DNA of 6,621 nucleotides, taken from NCBI GenBank assembly GCA_031413495.1, contig JANOFE010000189.1:1-6621 (forward strand). Reading direction: 5' to 3'. Position 1 is the first letter of the stretch. Every line of letters starts with the position of its first letter. This document shows, piece after piece, positions 1-5,757 of the stretch. The notes under the pieces were generated by a model. The model saw only the letters and a program-made list of their open reading frames with translations, had not been told where the DNA came from and ran no database searches. The position numbers were made by a program, and so were the translations under genes. Origin of the DNA: JACMNW01 sp031413495. Lineage in GTDB: Bacteria; Pseudomonadota; Alphaproteobacteria; Rhodobacterales; Rhodobacteraceae.

Positions 1-117
1 ACCCAGACACGGCACCTCGGGCGCTATGTGATCCGGGTACAGGTCGGGCAATTTGATTGCACGGCGGACGATGTGGCAATGATATCAACCTTCGTCGCGG
101 AACTGGCAGCGGAATAA
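1..117 (+). CDS. C-terminal end of a probable PLP-dependent (group II) decarboxylase
   Basis: An open frame enters from the left edge and stops at TAA 115-117, leaving 38 residues (TQTRHLGRYVIRVQVGQFDC...AELAAE). The pattern GRYVIRVQVGQF followed by T-x-x-D-V and a short terminal helix resembles the end of pyridoxal-phosphate group II decarboxylases (aromatic amino acid or tyrosine decarboxylase type, often annotated as aspartate aminotransferase family). There the strand 'LRV.I.N/GQF' precedes 'TT..DV...'. The catalytic part, including the PLP lysine, lies outside the window, so the family call is an inference from a short tail and the substrate cannot be stated. The strong hairpin at 141-172 follows the stop by 23 bases, which supports this as a real gene end. 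Confidence 0.45.
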   Translation, partial: TQTRHLGRYVIRVQVGQFDCTADDVAMISTFVAELAAE

Positions 118-140
118 ATAGGGCGAAAATGAGCTGTAGA

Positions 141-172
141 AAAGGGGCGGCTCGGGGGGGAGCCGCCCCTTT
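141..172. terminator. Strong hairpin terminator between convergent genes, probably bidirectional
   Basis: AAAGGGGCGGCT (141-152) and AGCCGCCCCTTT (161-172) are exact reverse complements: a 12-bp stem with an 8-base loop containing seven consecutive G. The arms begin and end with A and T runs, so either transcript would have a GC-rich stem ending in U residues, although the U tract is short (three T within the stem). It lies between the plus-strand gene ending at 117 and the minus-strand barrel gene ending at 207, where a shared terminator is expected. Confidence 0.85.
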
Positions 173-206
173 GAGGCTTCATTCCATCTGATTGAGGGTG
201 GGGAAA

Positions 207-806
207 TCAGAAGGTAAACGAAACCTTTGCCTTGATGGTATCGACATCAAGATCGACGCCTGACCCATCAAAATCATCAAACTTGTGCATCAGATATTCA
301 CCACCGACGGTGAACCGATCACTGACGGCATAATCCAGTCCGACACCCGCGAAGGTACCATTGTCAGACAGTTCCGTTGTGCCAACGGTGGCGTCTGCAT
401 AGGCGGCACCTGCGGTTGCGTAAAGCAGTGTGCGGCCAAGGTCGATGCCGCCCATCAGTTTGATGCGGGCGACGTTATCAAGTGTTCCGGCACCTGCACC
501 GAGTTCGATATCCGAGACATCATAATCAAGCTCTGCGCCGGCGACAAATTTGCCAAAGTCAGCGCGGTAACCGGCGTGAACACCGCCTATTGCGCCGTTG
601 CCATCAAGACCGGCGCCGTTGCTGTCAATATCGCCGTAGCCAAGTTGGGCACCGACATAGGCACCAGACCAATCGCCATCAATGCTGGTTTGCATCGGGG
701 CCTCGACCGGTGTGATGGTTGGTTCAGCCACGGCTTCGTTCAGGCCACCGGCAAATGCAGGTGCGCCAATCAGTGTGACTACGGTAAGTATTGCGTATTT
801 TTTCAT
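207..806 (-). CDS. Outer-membrane beta-barrel protein (OMP_b-brl / Omp25-Omp31-like)
   Basis: A 199-residue secreted protein. Residues 1-19 form a classical signal peptide (MKKYAILTVVTLIGAPAFA) with AFA as likely cleavage site, then an acidic linker to about residue 44. From WSGAYVGAQLGYG (46-58) to the end, alternating hydrophobic and polar strands separated by Asp/Gly-rich loops fit an eight-stranded barrel. The chain ends in SFTF; a terminal Phe is the usual BAM recognition signal. The family (PF13505-like, related to rhizobial Omp25/Omp31 and OmpA-type barrels) sits in the outer membrane; its specific role here is unknown. The frame extends 56 codons further upstream, but that part is proline/arginine-rich and not secretory. 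ATG 806 is chosen because the signal peptide starts there and GGGAGAG lies a few bases upstream. Confidence 0.85.
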   Translation of the reverse strand: MKKYAILTVVTLIGAPAFAGGLNEAVAEPTITPVEAPMQTSIDGDWSGAYVGAQLGYGDIDSNGAGLDGNGAIGGVHAGYRADFGKFVAGAELDYDVSDIELGAGAGTLDNVARIKLMGGIDLGRTLLYATAGAAYADATVGTTELSDNGTFAGVGLDYAVSDRFTVGGEYLMHKFDDFDGSGVDLDVDTIKAKVSFTF

Positions 807-880
807 GCTCTCACTCTCCCATTGATACTGGCCGAAACAGGCCTTGCGACATTGGCCGTGGGATACGGTCATGTCGGAGT

Positions 881-905
881 AACGTGGAGGTGGGGGAAAA
901 GTTCC
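881..905 (-). promoter_or_regulatory. Candidate EcfG (general stress sigma) promoter of the barrel gene
   Basis: Read on the minus strand, GGAAC (905-901) is followed by exactly 16 bases and CGTT (884-881). GGAAC-N16/17-CGTT is the known consensus for the alphaproteobacterial general stress sigma factor EcfG. The -10 element lies about 75 bases upstream of the barrel gene start, giving a 5' leader of roughly 65-70 bases. GGAACTT also resembles -35 elements of other RpoE-type ECF factors that control envelope genes, so the exact sigma factor is open. The match is seen; the function is inferred. Confidence 0.5.
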
Positions 906-1006
906 AACAGCACAACCACGCCTCACGCGGTGGTGAAAGGTCGTGAAGGGTGGGGGCGAAAAGCCGCGCGGCAAAGGGGTTTCCGTCGGCGGGACTTCGC
1001 GCGCCG

Positions 1007-1020
1007 TTGAAATATTTCAT
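1007..1020. promoter_or_regulatory. AT-rich palindrome, possible regulator binding site
   Basis: TGAAATATTTCA (1008-1019) is a perfect 12-bp palindrome in otherwise GC-rich intergenic DNA between uup and the barrel gene. With flanking bases it reads TTGAAATATTTCAT, which resembles the TTGA-N6-TCAA layout of FNR/CRP-family boxes but misses the final A and the preferred inner bases. It lies about 200 bases upstream of the barrel gene start and about 40 bases past the uup stop. No regulator can be assigned from sequence alone. Confidence 0.3.
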
Positions 1021-1057
1021 CTATGTGGCAAAGACTTGCCTATCTGGGACCGCTAAA

Positions 1058-2857
1058 TTACGCCCGGTCTTCCAGTGACATCCATTCTGCTTCGGCGGCG
1101 TCAAGCTGGGCTTGGCGATCTGCCAGGATTTCAGACGCCTTGCGAAATTTTACGGGTTCCTTGGTGAACAGTTCCTCTGCCTCCAGAAGGACGGACACTT
1201 TGGCAATTTCGGCTTCCAGACGTTCGATGAGGCCCGGCAGATCGTTTAGGCGCTTGCGTTCGGTGAAGGTCAGCGCTTCGGTGCGCTTTTGGCCTGATCT
1301 GCCATCGGGGCGGGCATTTCCGGCTTTGGCGGCGGCTTCTTCGGCAGCGGTTGGGCGCTGGCGCACGTAATCAGACCAGCCGCCGGGATAGGCCTGCGCA
1401 CCGCCGTGGCCGTCAAGGGCGACTGTGGTGGTGGCGACGCGGTCGATGAAATCGCGGTCGTGGCTGACCAGCAGCACGGTGCCATCGTAATCGCCAAGAA
1501 TGTCTTGCAGCAGATCAAGCGTTTCGACGTCCAGATCGTTGGTCGGCTCATCCATGATCATCAGGTTCGAGGGCTTCGCCATCAATTTGGCCAACAGCAG
1601 CCGCGCCTTTTCACCGCCCGACAGCGACGACACTTTGGCGCGCATCTGGCGTTCATCAAACAGGAAATCCTTAAGGTAGCCGACAACGTGGCGCGGGGTG
1701 CCGCGCACCATGACCTGATCGGAGGAGCCGGAGACCTGCATCAGCGGATCATTGGTCAGGTTGTCCCAAAGCGAGGCGTTCAGATCGAGTGCAGAGCGGG
1801 TTTGATCGAACACGGCGACATCAAGGTTGGTGCCGAGCGTGACGGTGCCCGCATCGGGGGCGAGATCACCAATCAGCATCTTGAGCAGCGTGGTTTTGCC
1901 AACGCCGTTGGGGCCGACGAAAGCCACACGGTCACCGCGCAGCACGCGCAGATCAAAGCCGGTGACGATTTTCTGATCGCCAAAGGATTTGAACAGGCCT
2001 TTCGCGTCAATCACGCGCTTGCCGCTGGTGGGGCCTGCCTCAATCTCCATCGCGGCGGTGCCTTGGCGGCGGATTTGGCTGCCGCGTTCGGCGCGCAGTT
2101 CGGCGAGCGCGCGCACACGGCCCTGATTGCGTTTGCGGCGGGCAGAGATGCCTTCGACCGCCCATTTGCCCTCGGCCTTGATCTTGCGGTCCAGTTTGTG
2201 GCGGGCGTCATCCTCTTCGGCCCAGACGGTATCGCGCCAATCCTCGAATCCGGTAAAGCCAGTTTCGCGGCGGCGTACCTGGCCGCGATCAATCCATAGG
2301 GTCGCTTTGGTCAATGCGCGCAGGAAGGTGCGATCGTGGCTGATCAGGACGAAGGCGGTGCGGGTGGAGGACAATTCGGCTTCCAGCCATTCGATGGCTT
2401 GGATATCAAGGTGGTTGGTAGGTTCGTCCAGCAGCATCAGGTCGGGCGCTTCGGCCATCAGTTTGGCAAGCGCTGCACGGCGGCGTTCACCGCCAGAGGC
2501 AGTAGCAACCGGCATGTCGGGTTGGAACTTCAGGCCTTCGGCGACCATGGCGACCTTGTAGGATTCGGACGGGTCAAGTTGGCTTGCGGCGTAATCACCC
2601 AGCGTTTCCCACAGCGACAGATCAGGGTCTTGTTCCATGTAGCCCACGGAAATGCCGGGGGGCACCACAAAATCGCCGTGGTCCGCCTCGGTCAACCCGG
2701 CCATCACCTTCATCAGGGTGGATTTGCCGGATCCGTTGCGGCCGACAAGGGCCACCCGGTCGCCGGGTTGAACCACAAGGTCGAGATCATCGAATATAGG
2801 ATTTCCACCAAAGGTCAGGGAAATCGAGGACATCTGTAAAAGGGGTGCGCGTGCCAT
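1058..2857 (-). CDS. uup: ABC-F family ATPase, Uup type
   Basis: A 599-residue protein with two ATP-binding cassettes and no membrane segments, so a soluble ABC-F protein rather than a transporter. Cassette 1: Walker A GRNGSGKST (39-47), signature SGGER (121-125), Walker B LMLLDEPTNHLD (140-151), switch SHDR (173-176). Cassette 2: Walker A GPNGVGKTT (315-323), LSGGE (412-416), LMIMDEPTNDLD (432-443), SHDR (465-468). The linker near residues 220-260 is charged, with ARRKRNQGR, matching the tRNA-contacting linker of ABC-F factors. A Uup-like C-terminal region (about 525-599) looks coiled-coil and is Lys/Glu-rich. ABC-F proteins act on ribosomes; Uup has also been linked to DNA transactions such as transposon excision. 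Both ATPase sites look intact. The frame could begin at TTG 2869, but ATG 2857 (MARAPLLQ) is preferred; no good Shine-Dalgarno precedes either. It lies 72 bases downstream of the acyltransferase gene, same strand. Confidence 0.9.
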   Translation of the reverse strand: MARAPLLQMSSISLTFGGNPIFDDLDLVVQPGDRVALVGRNGSGKSTLMKVMAGLTEADHGDFVVPPGISVGYMEQDPDLSLWETLGDYAASQLDPSESYKVAMVAEGLKFQPDMPVATASGGERRRAALAKLMAEAPDLMLLDEPTNHLDIQAIEWLEAELSSTRTAFVLISHDRTFLRALTKATLWIDRGQVRRRETGFTGFEDWRDTVWAEEDDARHKLDRKIKAEGKWAVEGISARRKRNQGRVRALAELRAERGSQIRRQGTAAMEIEAGPTSGKRVIDAKGLFKSFGDQKIVTGFDLRVLRGDRVAFVGPNGVGKTTLLKMLIGDLAPDAGTVTLGTNLDVAVFDQTRSALDLNASLWDNLTNDPLMQVSGSSDQVMVRGTPRHVVGYLKDFLFDERQMRAKVSSLSGGEKARLLLAKLMAKPSNLMIMDEPTNDLDVETLDLLQDILGDYDGTVLLVSHDRDFIDRVATTTVALDGHGGAQAYPGGWSDYVRQRPTAAEEAAAKAGNARPDGRSGQKRTEALTFTERKRLNDLPGLIERLEAEIAKVSVLLEAEELFTKEPVKFRKASEILADRQAQLDAAEAEWMSLEDRA

Positions 2858-2866
2858 GATGGGGGC

Positions 2867-2895
2867 CAAGTATCTGCCCCGTGGCGCGAGGTCAA
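2867..2895 (-). promoter_or_regulatory. Weak candidate promoter for uup, possibly leaderless
   Basis: On the minus strand TTGACC (2895-2890), 17 bases, then TACTTG (2872-2867). The -35 is one base off TTGACA; the -10 is poor. The expected transcription start would fall about 2-4 bases before ATG 2857, which would make a leaderless mRNA and would fit the missing Shine-Dalgarno. This is inference from weak motifs; co-transcription from the upstream acyltransferase gene is an equally simple explanation. Confidence 0.25.
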
Positions 2896-2929
2896 CGCGG
2901 CAAATCGGGCGCGGGGCTGGATAATTCGC

Positions 2930-3718
2930 CTAGGTGGCGAGGCTGCGCAAAAGGCGGGCACGCGCGGGTGGGATGGCACGGATTTCAAGGCCGGTGAAAA
3001 CATGCAGGGTGTTCAGATCAGCATCCAGCACTGCGTGATCTGACACCCAGCCGCCCATCGCAAGGTAGCTGCGCAGCAATGGCGGCATGCCGATTTGGGC
3101 GCGTTTGGTATCGGGGCGGAACTGCGCCAAGCGACGGGCAAAGCGGAACACAGACGGCGCTTTGACGCGGGGCAGCCAGCGTTTTGGGGCAAGATGCGCG
3201 TCTTTTAACAGGGCCAGCGCATCGTGGTGTTGGGCGGCATCAGCGCCGTCAAACGACGAGCAGCCAAACAGCATCTCGGCCCCGGCATCATCAACAAAGC
3301 GGGTCATAGCCCCCCAGGCGACGCGCAAAATATCCGGGTCAGGCCAAGCCGGATGCAGACAAAAGCGACCCATTTCCACCATCGGGCCGTCAAAGGCCGA
3401 AAGTTTGGCGAGGTTATAATATTGCGCAGAATAACTGGTGGCGATGGCTGCGCCGTCTTTGAAGGGGAGCAAACGAAAGCAGCAGACGAGTGTGCCGGAT
3501 TTGATATCTTCGATCAGAACATGACGGCAGCGGTCATCAAAGGCGTCGGTATCACGGGCGGGACTTGACGGGGCGGGCCATGAAAGATCGGGCTTTGAAG
3601 GGGTGGCGAGGCCCCGGTTTGAGACGAAACACAAATGTCGCAAAGTTTGCGCGCGCATCACATCTTGCGACGTTTCGGCAAAGCGTGCGGCATAGCGACC
3701 TTTGCGAAGTGTCAGCAT
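2930..3718 (-). CDS. OlsB/GlsB-type N-acyltransferase (aminolipid synthesis)
   Basis: A 262-residue GNAT-fold protein of the ornithine-lipid OlsB family (COG3176, Acetyltransf_5). Family landmarks: RYAARFAET..DV..AQ.LRH.CFV (8-32), DAFDDRCRHVLIED (59-72), SYSAQYYNL (95-103), VEMGRFCLHP (114-123), LFGCSSFDG (150-158), HLAP (175-178) and PPLLRSYLAMGGWVSDHAVL (212-231). OlsB moves a 3-hydroxyacyl chain from acyl carrier protein to the alpha-amino group of ornithine, giving lyso-ornithine lipid at the inner membrane; GlsB is the related enzyme for glutamine lipid in Roseobacter bacteria. The O-acyltransferase gene olsA, usual partner of olsB, is not beside it; uup follows instead. That leaves the amino acid substrate open. 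ATG 3718 is chosen over a longer frame because AGAGG lies five bases upstream. It is divergent from msrB with 109 bases between starts. Confidence 0.8.
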   Translation of the reverse strand: MLTLRKGRYAARFAETSQDVMRAQTLRHLCFVSNRGLATPSKPDLSWPAPSSPARDTDAFDDRCRHVLIEDIKSGTLVCCFRLLPFKDGAAIATSYSAQYYNLAKLSAFDGPMVEMGRFCLHPAWPDPDILRVAWGAMTRFVDDAGAEMLFGCSSFDGADAAQHHDALALLKDAHLAPKRWLPRVKAPSVFRFARRLAQFRPDTKRAQIGMPPLLRSYLAMGGWVSDHAVLDADLNTLHVFTGLEIRAIPPARARLLRSLAT

Positions 3719-3827
3719 AGTGACCTCTGATGACTTGGCGAACGCGGTCCGCCATCCTAAATAGGCTTGGAGATAAGGTATCCACAAGTCGTAACGACCC
3801 TACGACGCCCCGGTGCAGGAGAGCAAA

Positions 3828-4220
3828 ATGGACAAAATCGTAAAATCAGATGCAGAATGGCGCGCGCAGCTGTCGGATCTGGCCTATAAGGTGACCCGCA
3901 AACATGGCACGGAGCGCGCAGGCAGCAATGAGGATTTCCCGAAAGGTCCGGGCACGTACCGCTGTGTCTGTTGCGACGCACCTTTGTTTGATCAGGCCAC
4001 AAAGTTCGACAGTGGCACCGGTTGGCCCAGCTTTTATGCGCCACTGTCAGCCGAACAGGTGGGCGAACAGGTGGACCGCAGCTTTTTCTCGACACGCACA
4101 GAAGTGCATTGCAACAGGTGCGAGGCGCATTTAGGCCATGTATTCCCCGACGGCCCTGCCCCAACGGGACTGCGCTATTGCATGAACGGCGTCGCGATGA
4201 CGTTTGAAGCAGCGGAGTAA
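3828..4220 (+). CDS. msrB: Peptide-methionine (R)-S-oxide reductase MsrB
   Basis: A 130-residue, full-length MsrB that reduces methionine-R-sulfoxide in proteins, a cytoplasmic oxidative-damage repair step; no signal peptide is visible. Zinc site: CVCC (C46, C49) and CNRC (C95, C98). Catalytic core: FDSGTGWPSF (60-69), HLGHVFPDGP (101-110) and RYCMN with the catalytic C118. The position that carries the resolving Cys in E. coli and Neisseria MsrB (SGCGWPSF) is Thr64 here, and no further Cys exists, so it is a one-cysteine type probably regenerated directly by thioredoxin or a glutathione/glutaredoxin route. A GTG five codons upstream is possible, but ATG 3828 is preferred because GGAG (3818-3821) lies correctly before it. 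Convergent with bamE. Confidence 0.95.
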   Translation: MDKIVKSDAEWRAQLSDLAYKVTRKHGTERAGSNEDFPKGPGTYRCVCCDAPLFDQATKFDSGTGWPSFYAPLSAEQVGEQVDRSFFSTRTEVHCNRCEAHLGHVFPDGPAPTGLRYCMNGVAMTFEAAE

Positions 4221-4234
4221 AAAATAGCTGCATC

Positions 4235-4297
4235 GTAGGGTGTGCATTCATTGCGGACCGCCCGTTTTTGAAGGTGCGCAATAAATGCGCACCCTAC
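4235..4297. repeat. REP-like imperfect palindrome between convergent genes
   Basis: Two 21-base arms (4235-4255 and 4277-4297) pair at 19 of 21 positions, plus one G-U wobble (4243/4289) and one C-A mismatch (4249/4283), around a 21-base loop. The outer ends read GTAGGGTG and CACCCTAC, a motif that I recall recurring in intergenic palindromes of many bacterial genomes. It starts 15 bases after the msrB stop and ends 20 bases before the bamE stop, so it could also end transcription from either side. The pairing is seen directly; classification as a dispersed REP/MITE-type element is inference, since only one copy lies in the window. Confidence 0.65.
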
Positions 4298-4316
4298 AAG
4301 GCTTTCGCAATCTACG

Positions 4317-4796
4317 TCAGAGCAAGTCACTGGCATTAAGTTTGCCAAGGCTGCCCAAAAGCTGACGGATGAAGCCGATGCCTTTGATGTTGCTTTCCGT
4401 CACGCGGCGCGACAGGGCGACGACTTTGCCATTTTCCGAGCCAAAGCGCTCGACGTTTTCGACAACGCCCTCTTGGGTAAACGTGATGGCTACGACCTGA
4501 CGGTCAATCTCTTGGGGTTGGCGCGCGCCAGAATGTTTCCAGCGACTTTGCACGTAATACCAGCCCTCATCGTTCAGCAGGGCTGCGGCAGACGGCCGGC
4601 CGATCAGGGGTGCCAGAGTTTCACGGGTGTCTTCCCCGACCTTGATTTCGGCCAGTTCATCTTCGTTTGGCACATAGCCATGATTGCGGTAAACAGGGGA
4701 GCAGGCGGCAATCACAACCATCATCAGGCCGATCACAGCGACACGAACGCCACGGACAGCCATTTCGCCCAGACCCGACCTACGACTATACGCCAT
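4317..4796 (-). CDS. bamE: Outer membrane assembly lipoprotein BamE (SmpA/OmlA family)
   Basis: A 159-residue lipoprotein of the SmpA/OmlA family, the small subunit of the BAM complex that inserts beta-barrel proteins into the outer membrane. The N-terminus has a basic stretch, hydrophobic core VAVIGLMMVVIA and lipobox I-A-A-C with lipid-bearing C32; Ser at +2 fits outer-membrane sorting. After it come GYVPNEDELAEIKVGEDTRE (40-59), the conserved BamE entry helix, IGRPSA (65-70), GWYYVQSR (78-85) and VVAITFTQEGVVENVERF (101-118), the helix-helix-strand pattern of the family. Two starts compete: ATG 4796 has a good AGAGGG five bases upstream; ATG 4763 gives a more typical short signal peptide (148 residues) but only a weak GGGCGA. 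I kept 4796. The gene is divergent from the DUF177-rpmF-plsX cluster. Confidence 0.87.
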   Translation of the reverse strand: MAYSRRSGLGEMAVRGVRVAVIGLMMVVIAACSPVYRNHGYVPNEDELAEIKVGEDTRETLAPLIGRPSAAALLNDEGWYYVQSRWKHSGARQPQEIDRQVVAITFTQEGVVENVERFGSENGKVVALSRRVTESNIKGIGFIRQLLGSLGKLNASDLL

Positions 4797-4801
4797 GCAA
4801 A

Positions 4802-4807
4802 CCCTCT
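4802..4807 (-). promoter_or_regulatory. Ribosome binding site favouring the longer bamE start
   Basis: AGAGGG (4807-4802 on the minus strand) lies five bases before ATG 4796. It decides for this start over the in-frame ATG at 4763, which has only GGGCGA in front of it. Confidence 0.5.
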
Positions 4808-4890
4808 TGCCCAAACCGTCTTGGCCGCTTGGCTAAACCTCATTCTCTTGCCTTGGTCGGCGAAGCGACGTATCGCCAAGGCACAGAACG

Positions 4891-4905
4891 GGGTCAGCCT
4901 GACCC
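4891..4905. promoter_or_regulatory. 15-bp dyad in the bamE/DUF177 divergent intergenic region
   Basis: GGGTCAG-C-CTGACCC is a perfect 7-bp inverted repeat around one central base. The loop is too small for an RNA hairpin, so if functional it would be a DNA site for a dimeric regulator. It lies about 95 bases upstream of bamE and 127 bases upstream of the DUF177 start. No regulator can be named. Confidence 0.3.
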
Positions 4906-4959
4906 TGACACCCCGCTTACAGAAGGACAGGCCACGTTTCAAGAAAGGAACGCGGCATC

Positions 4960-5010
4960 ATCGGTCAAGGGCACAGCTTTTGCGCCCGCAGTCCGGGCCT
5001 TTTGACCGAT
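4960..5010 (+). other. Nested hairpin in the leader of the DUF177-rpmF-plsX cluster
   Basis: ATCGGTCAA (4960-4968) and TTGACCGAT (5002-5010) are exact reverse complements, and inside them GCCCG (4984-4988) and CGGGC (4994-4998) form a second stem with a 5-base loop. The structure ends eight bases before the Shine-Dalgarno TGAGGA (5018-5023). It could be a structured 5' leader or a pair of operator half-sites; the sequence does not tell which. Confidence 0.4.
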
Positions 5011-5031
5011 TTTGCAGTGAGGACACCGAAC

Positions 5032-5598
5032 ATGGCCGAGCAATCGCCCCCAAACCAAGACGGCGCCCTAAGCCTGCCATTTCGCGTGGCAGCGCTGTCA
5101 CCGCGCAAACCAACGCGGTTTGAACTTGTGGCAAGCCCGGCACAGCGGGCTGCACTGGCGCAGGAATTGGGGCTGAGCCGCGTGGAAAGCCTGACATTCA
5201 AGGGCGAGATACGCCCCTTAGGCAAGCATGACTATGCAGTTGTCGCGGATCTGGTGGCCCGCGTCGTGCAGCCCTGTTCGATTTCTTTGCAGCCCGTCAA
5301 AACCGATATTTCAGAGGCGGTTCGCCGCACTTTTCTGGCCGACTTTGTGGTACCAGACGGCGACGAGTTGGAAATGACCGGGGATGAGACGATTGACCCA
5401 TTGGCCGAGATCATTGATGCAGGGCTTGTGGCAACCGAGGCGTTGGTGCTGGCAATACCGCTTTACCCGCGTGCGCCGGGTGCCGAATTGACCGCAGCAA
5501 CCTATGCCGAGCCGGGGGTGAAGCCGTTGGACGATGCCGATCTGAAGCCCTTTGCCGGGCTGGCCGGACTAAAGGCACGGCTTGAAGGAGAGGCTTAA
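5032..5598 (+). CDS. DUF177 (YceD-like) protein, ribosome-associated
   Basis: A 188-residue acidic protein of the DUF177/YceD family, which sits directly upstream of rpmF in many bacteria, as here. Landmarks: a central VADLVARVVQPCSISLQPV (71-89) matching the family's 'V.Q.C..tL.pv' signature with C82, an acidic stretch with IDPLAEIIDAGLVATEALVL (121-140) followed by AIPLYPRAPGA (141-151), and the terminal KPFAGLAGLKARL (172-184). It has no signal peptide or membrane segment. The molecular function is not firmly known; the plant relative DUF177A is needed for chloroplast 23S rRNA accumulation and the gene neighbourhood points to large-subunit assembly. ATG 5032 is chosen because TGAGGA lies eight bases upstream; a TTG at 5002 would start within the leader hairpin. 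It heads a plus-strand cluster with rpmF 159 bases downstream. Confidence 0.87.
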   Translation: MAEQSPPNQDGALSLPFRVAALSPRKPTRFELVASPAQRAALAQELGLSRVESLTFKGEIRPLGKHDYAVVADLVARVVQPCSISLQPVKTDISEAVRRTFLADFVVPDGDELEMTGDETIDPLAEIIDAGLVATEALVLAIPLYPRAPGAELTAATYAEPGVKPLDDADLKPFAGLAGLKARLEGEA

Positions 5599-5612
5599 GG
5601 GCGCGGTTCCAT

Positions 5613-5621
5613 TGGTATAAA
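5613..5621 (+). promoter_or_regulatory. Possible extended -10 promoter ahead of rpmF
   Basis: TG-G-TATAAA lies 14 bases after the DUF177 stop in a 159-base gap, which is long for two genes of one operon. TATAAA preceded by TGN is an extended -10 pattern; no good -35 is seen 16-18 bases upstream. The transcript would carry a leader of about 130 bases, including a small hairpin AGCGT/ACGCT (5669-5684). It could give rpmF and plsX a promoter of their own. The assignment is speculative. Confidence 0.3.
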
Positions 5622-5757
5622 AGGGCTTGCGCCGCCTGAGAATACAAGTATGTTCCGCGCCTCATTAAAGCGTGGGAATACGCTGTGATCCGACCGGGAC
5701 CATGGCGAAATCTGCGAACAAAATCAGGGGCATGTCCCCGCTACCCGAGGTTGAGAC

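Noticed and set aside
807..974. N-terminal extension of the barrel protein (56 extra codons)
   Set aside because: It is proline/arginine-rich, overlaps the candidate promoter, and would bury a perfect signal peptide inside the protein. The start at 806 is better.
285..1010. Plus-strand open frame of 241 codons across the barrel gene and its upstream region
   Set aside because: Antisense to a convincing signal-peptide barrel gene; many Cys and low-complexity stretches, no recognisable fold, and no reason for it to span a promoter region.
1027..1040. Small hairpin GGCAA-AGAC-TTGCC just past the uup stop
   Set aside because: Only five base pairs and no T run on the minus strand after it; too weak to call as a terminator.
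1406..2299. Long plus-strand open frame (297 codons) opposite uup
   Set aside because: It lies wholly antisense to a fully intact ABC-F gene with all motifs. Its translation shows no domain and is rich in Gln/His/Arg/Ala, as expected for an antisense shadow in GC-rich coding DNA.
3735..3787. Possible divergent promoters between the acyltransferase gene and msrB (plus TTGGCG-N17-TAAATA; minus TTGTGG-N18-TATTTA)
   Set aside because: The -10 elements match the consensus at only about half the positions and both use the same bases. A promoter must exist here but I cannot place it reliably.
4851..4881. CCTTGG ... CCAAGG inverted repeat in the bamE/DUF177 gap
   Set aside because: Six base pairs with a bulged interior; not better than expected by chance in this region.
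4473..5123. Plus-strand open frame of 216 codons across bamE and the start of DUF177
   Set aside because: Antisense to bamE in its first half and out of frame with DUF177 in its second; no domain and no ribosome binding site.
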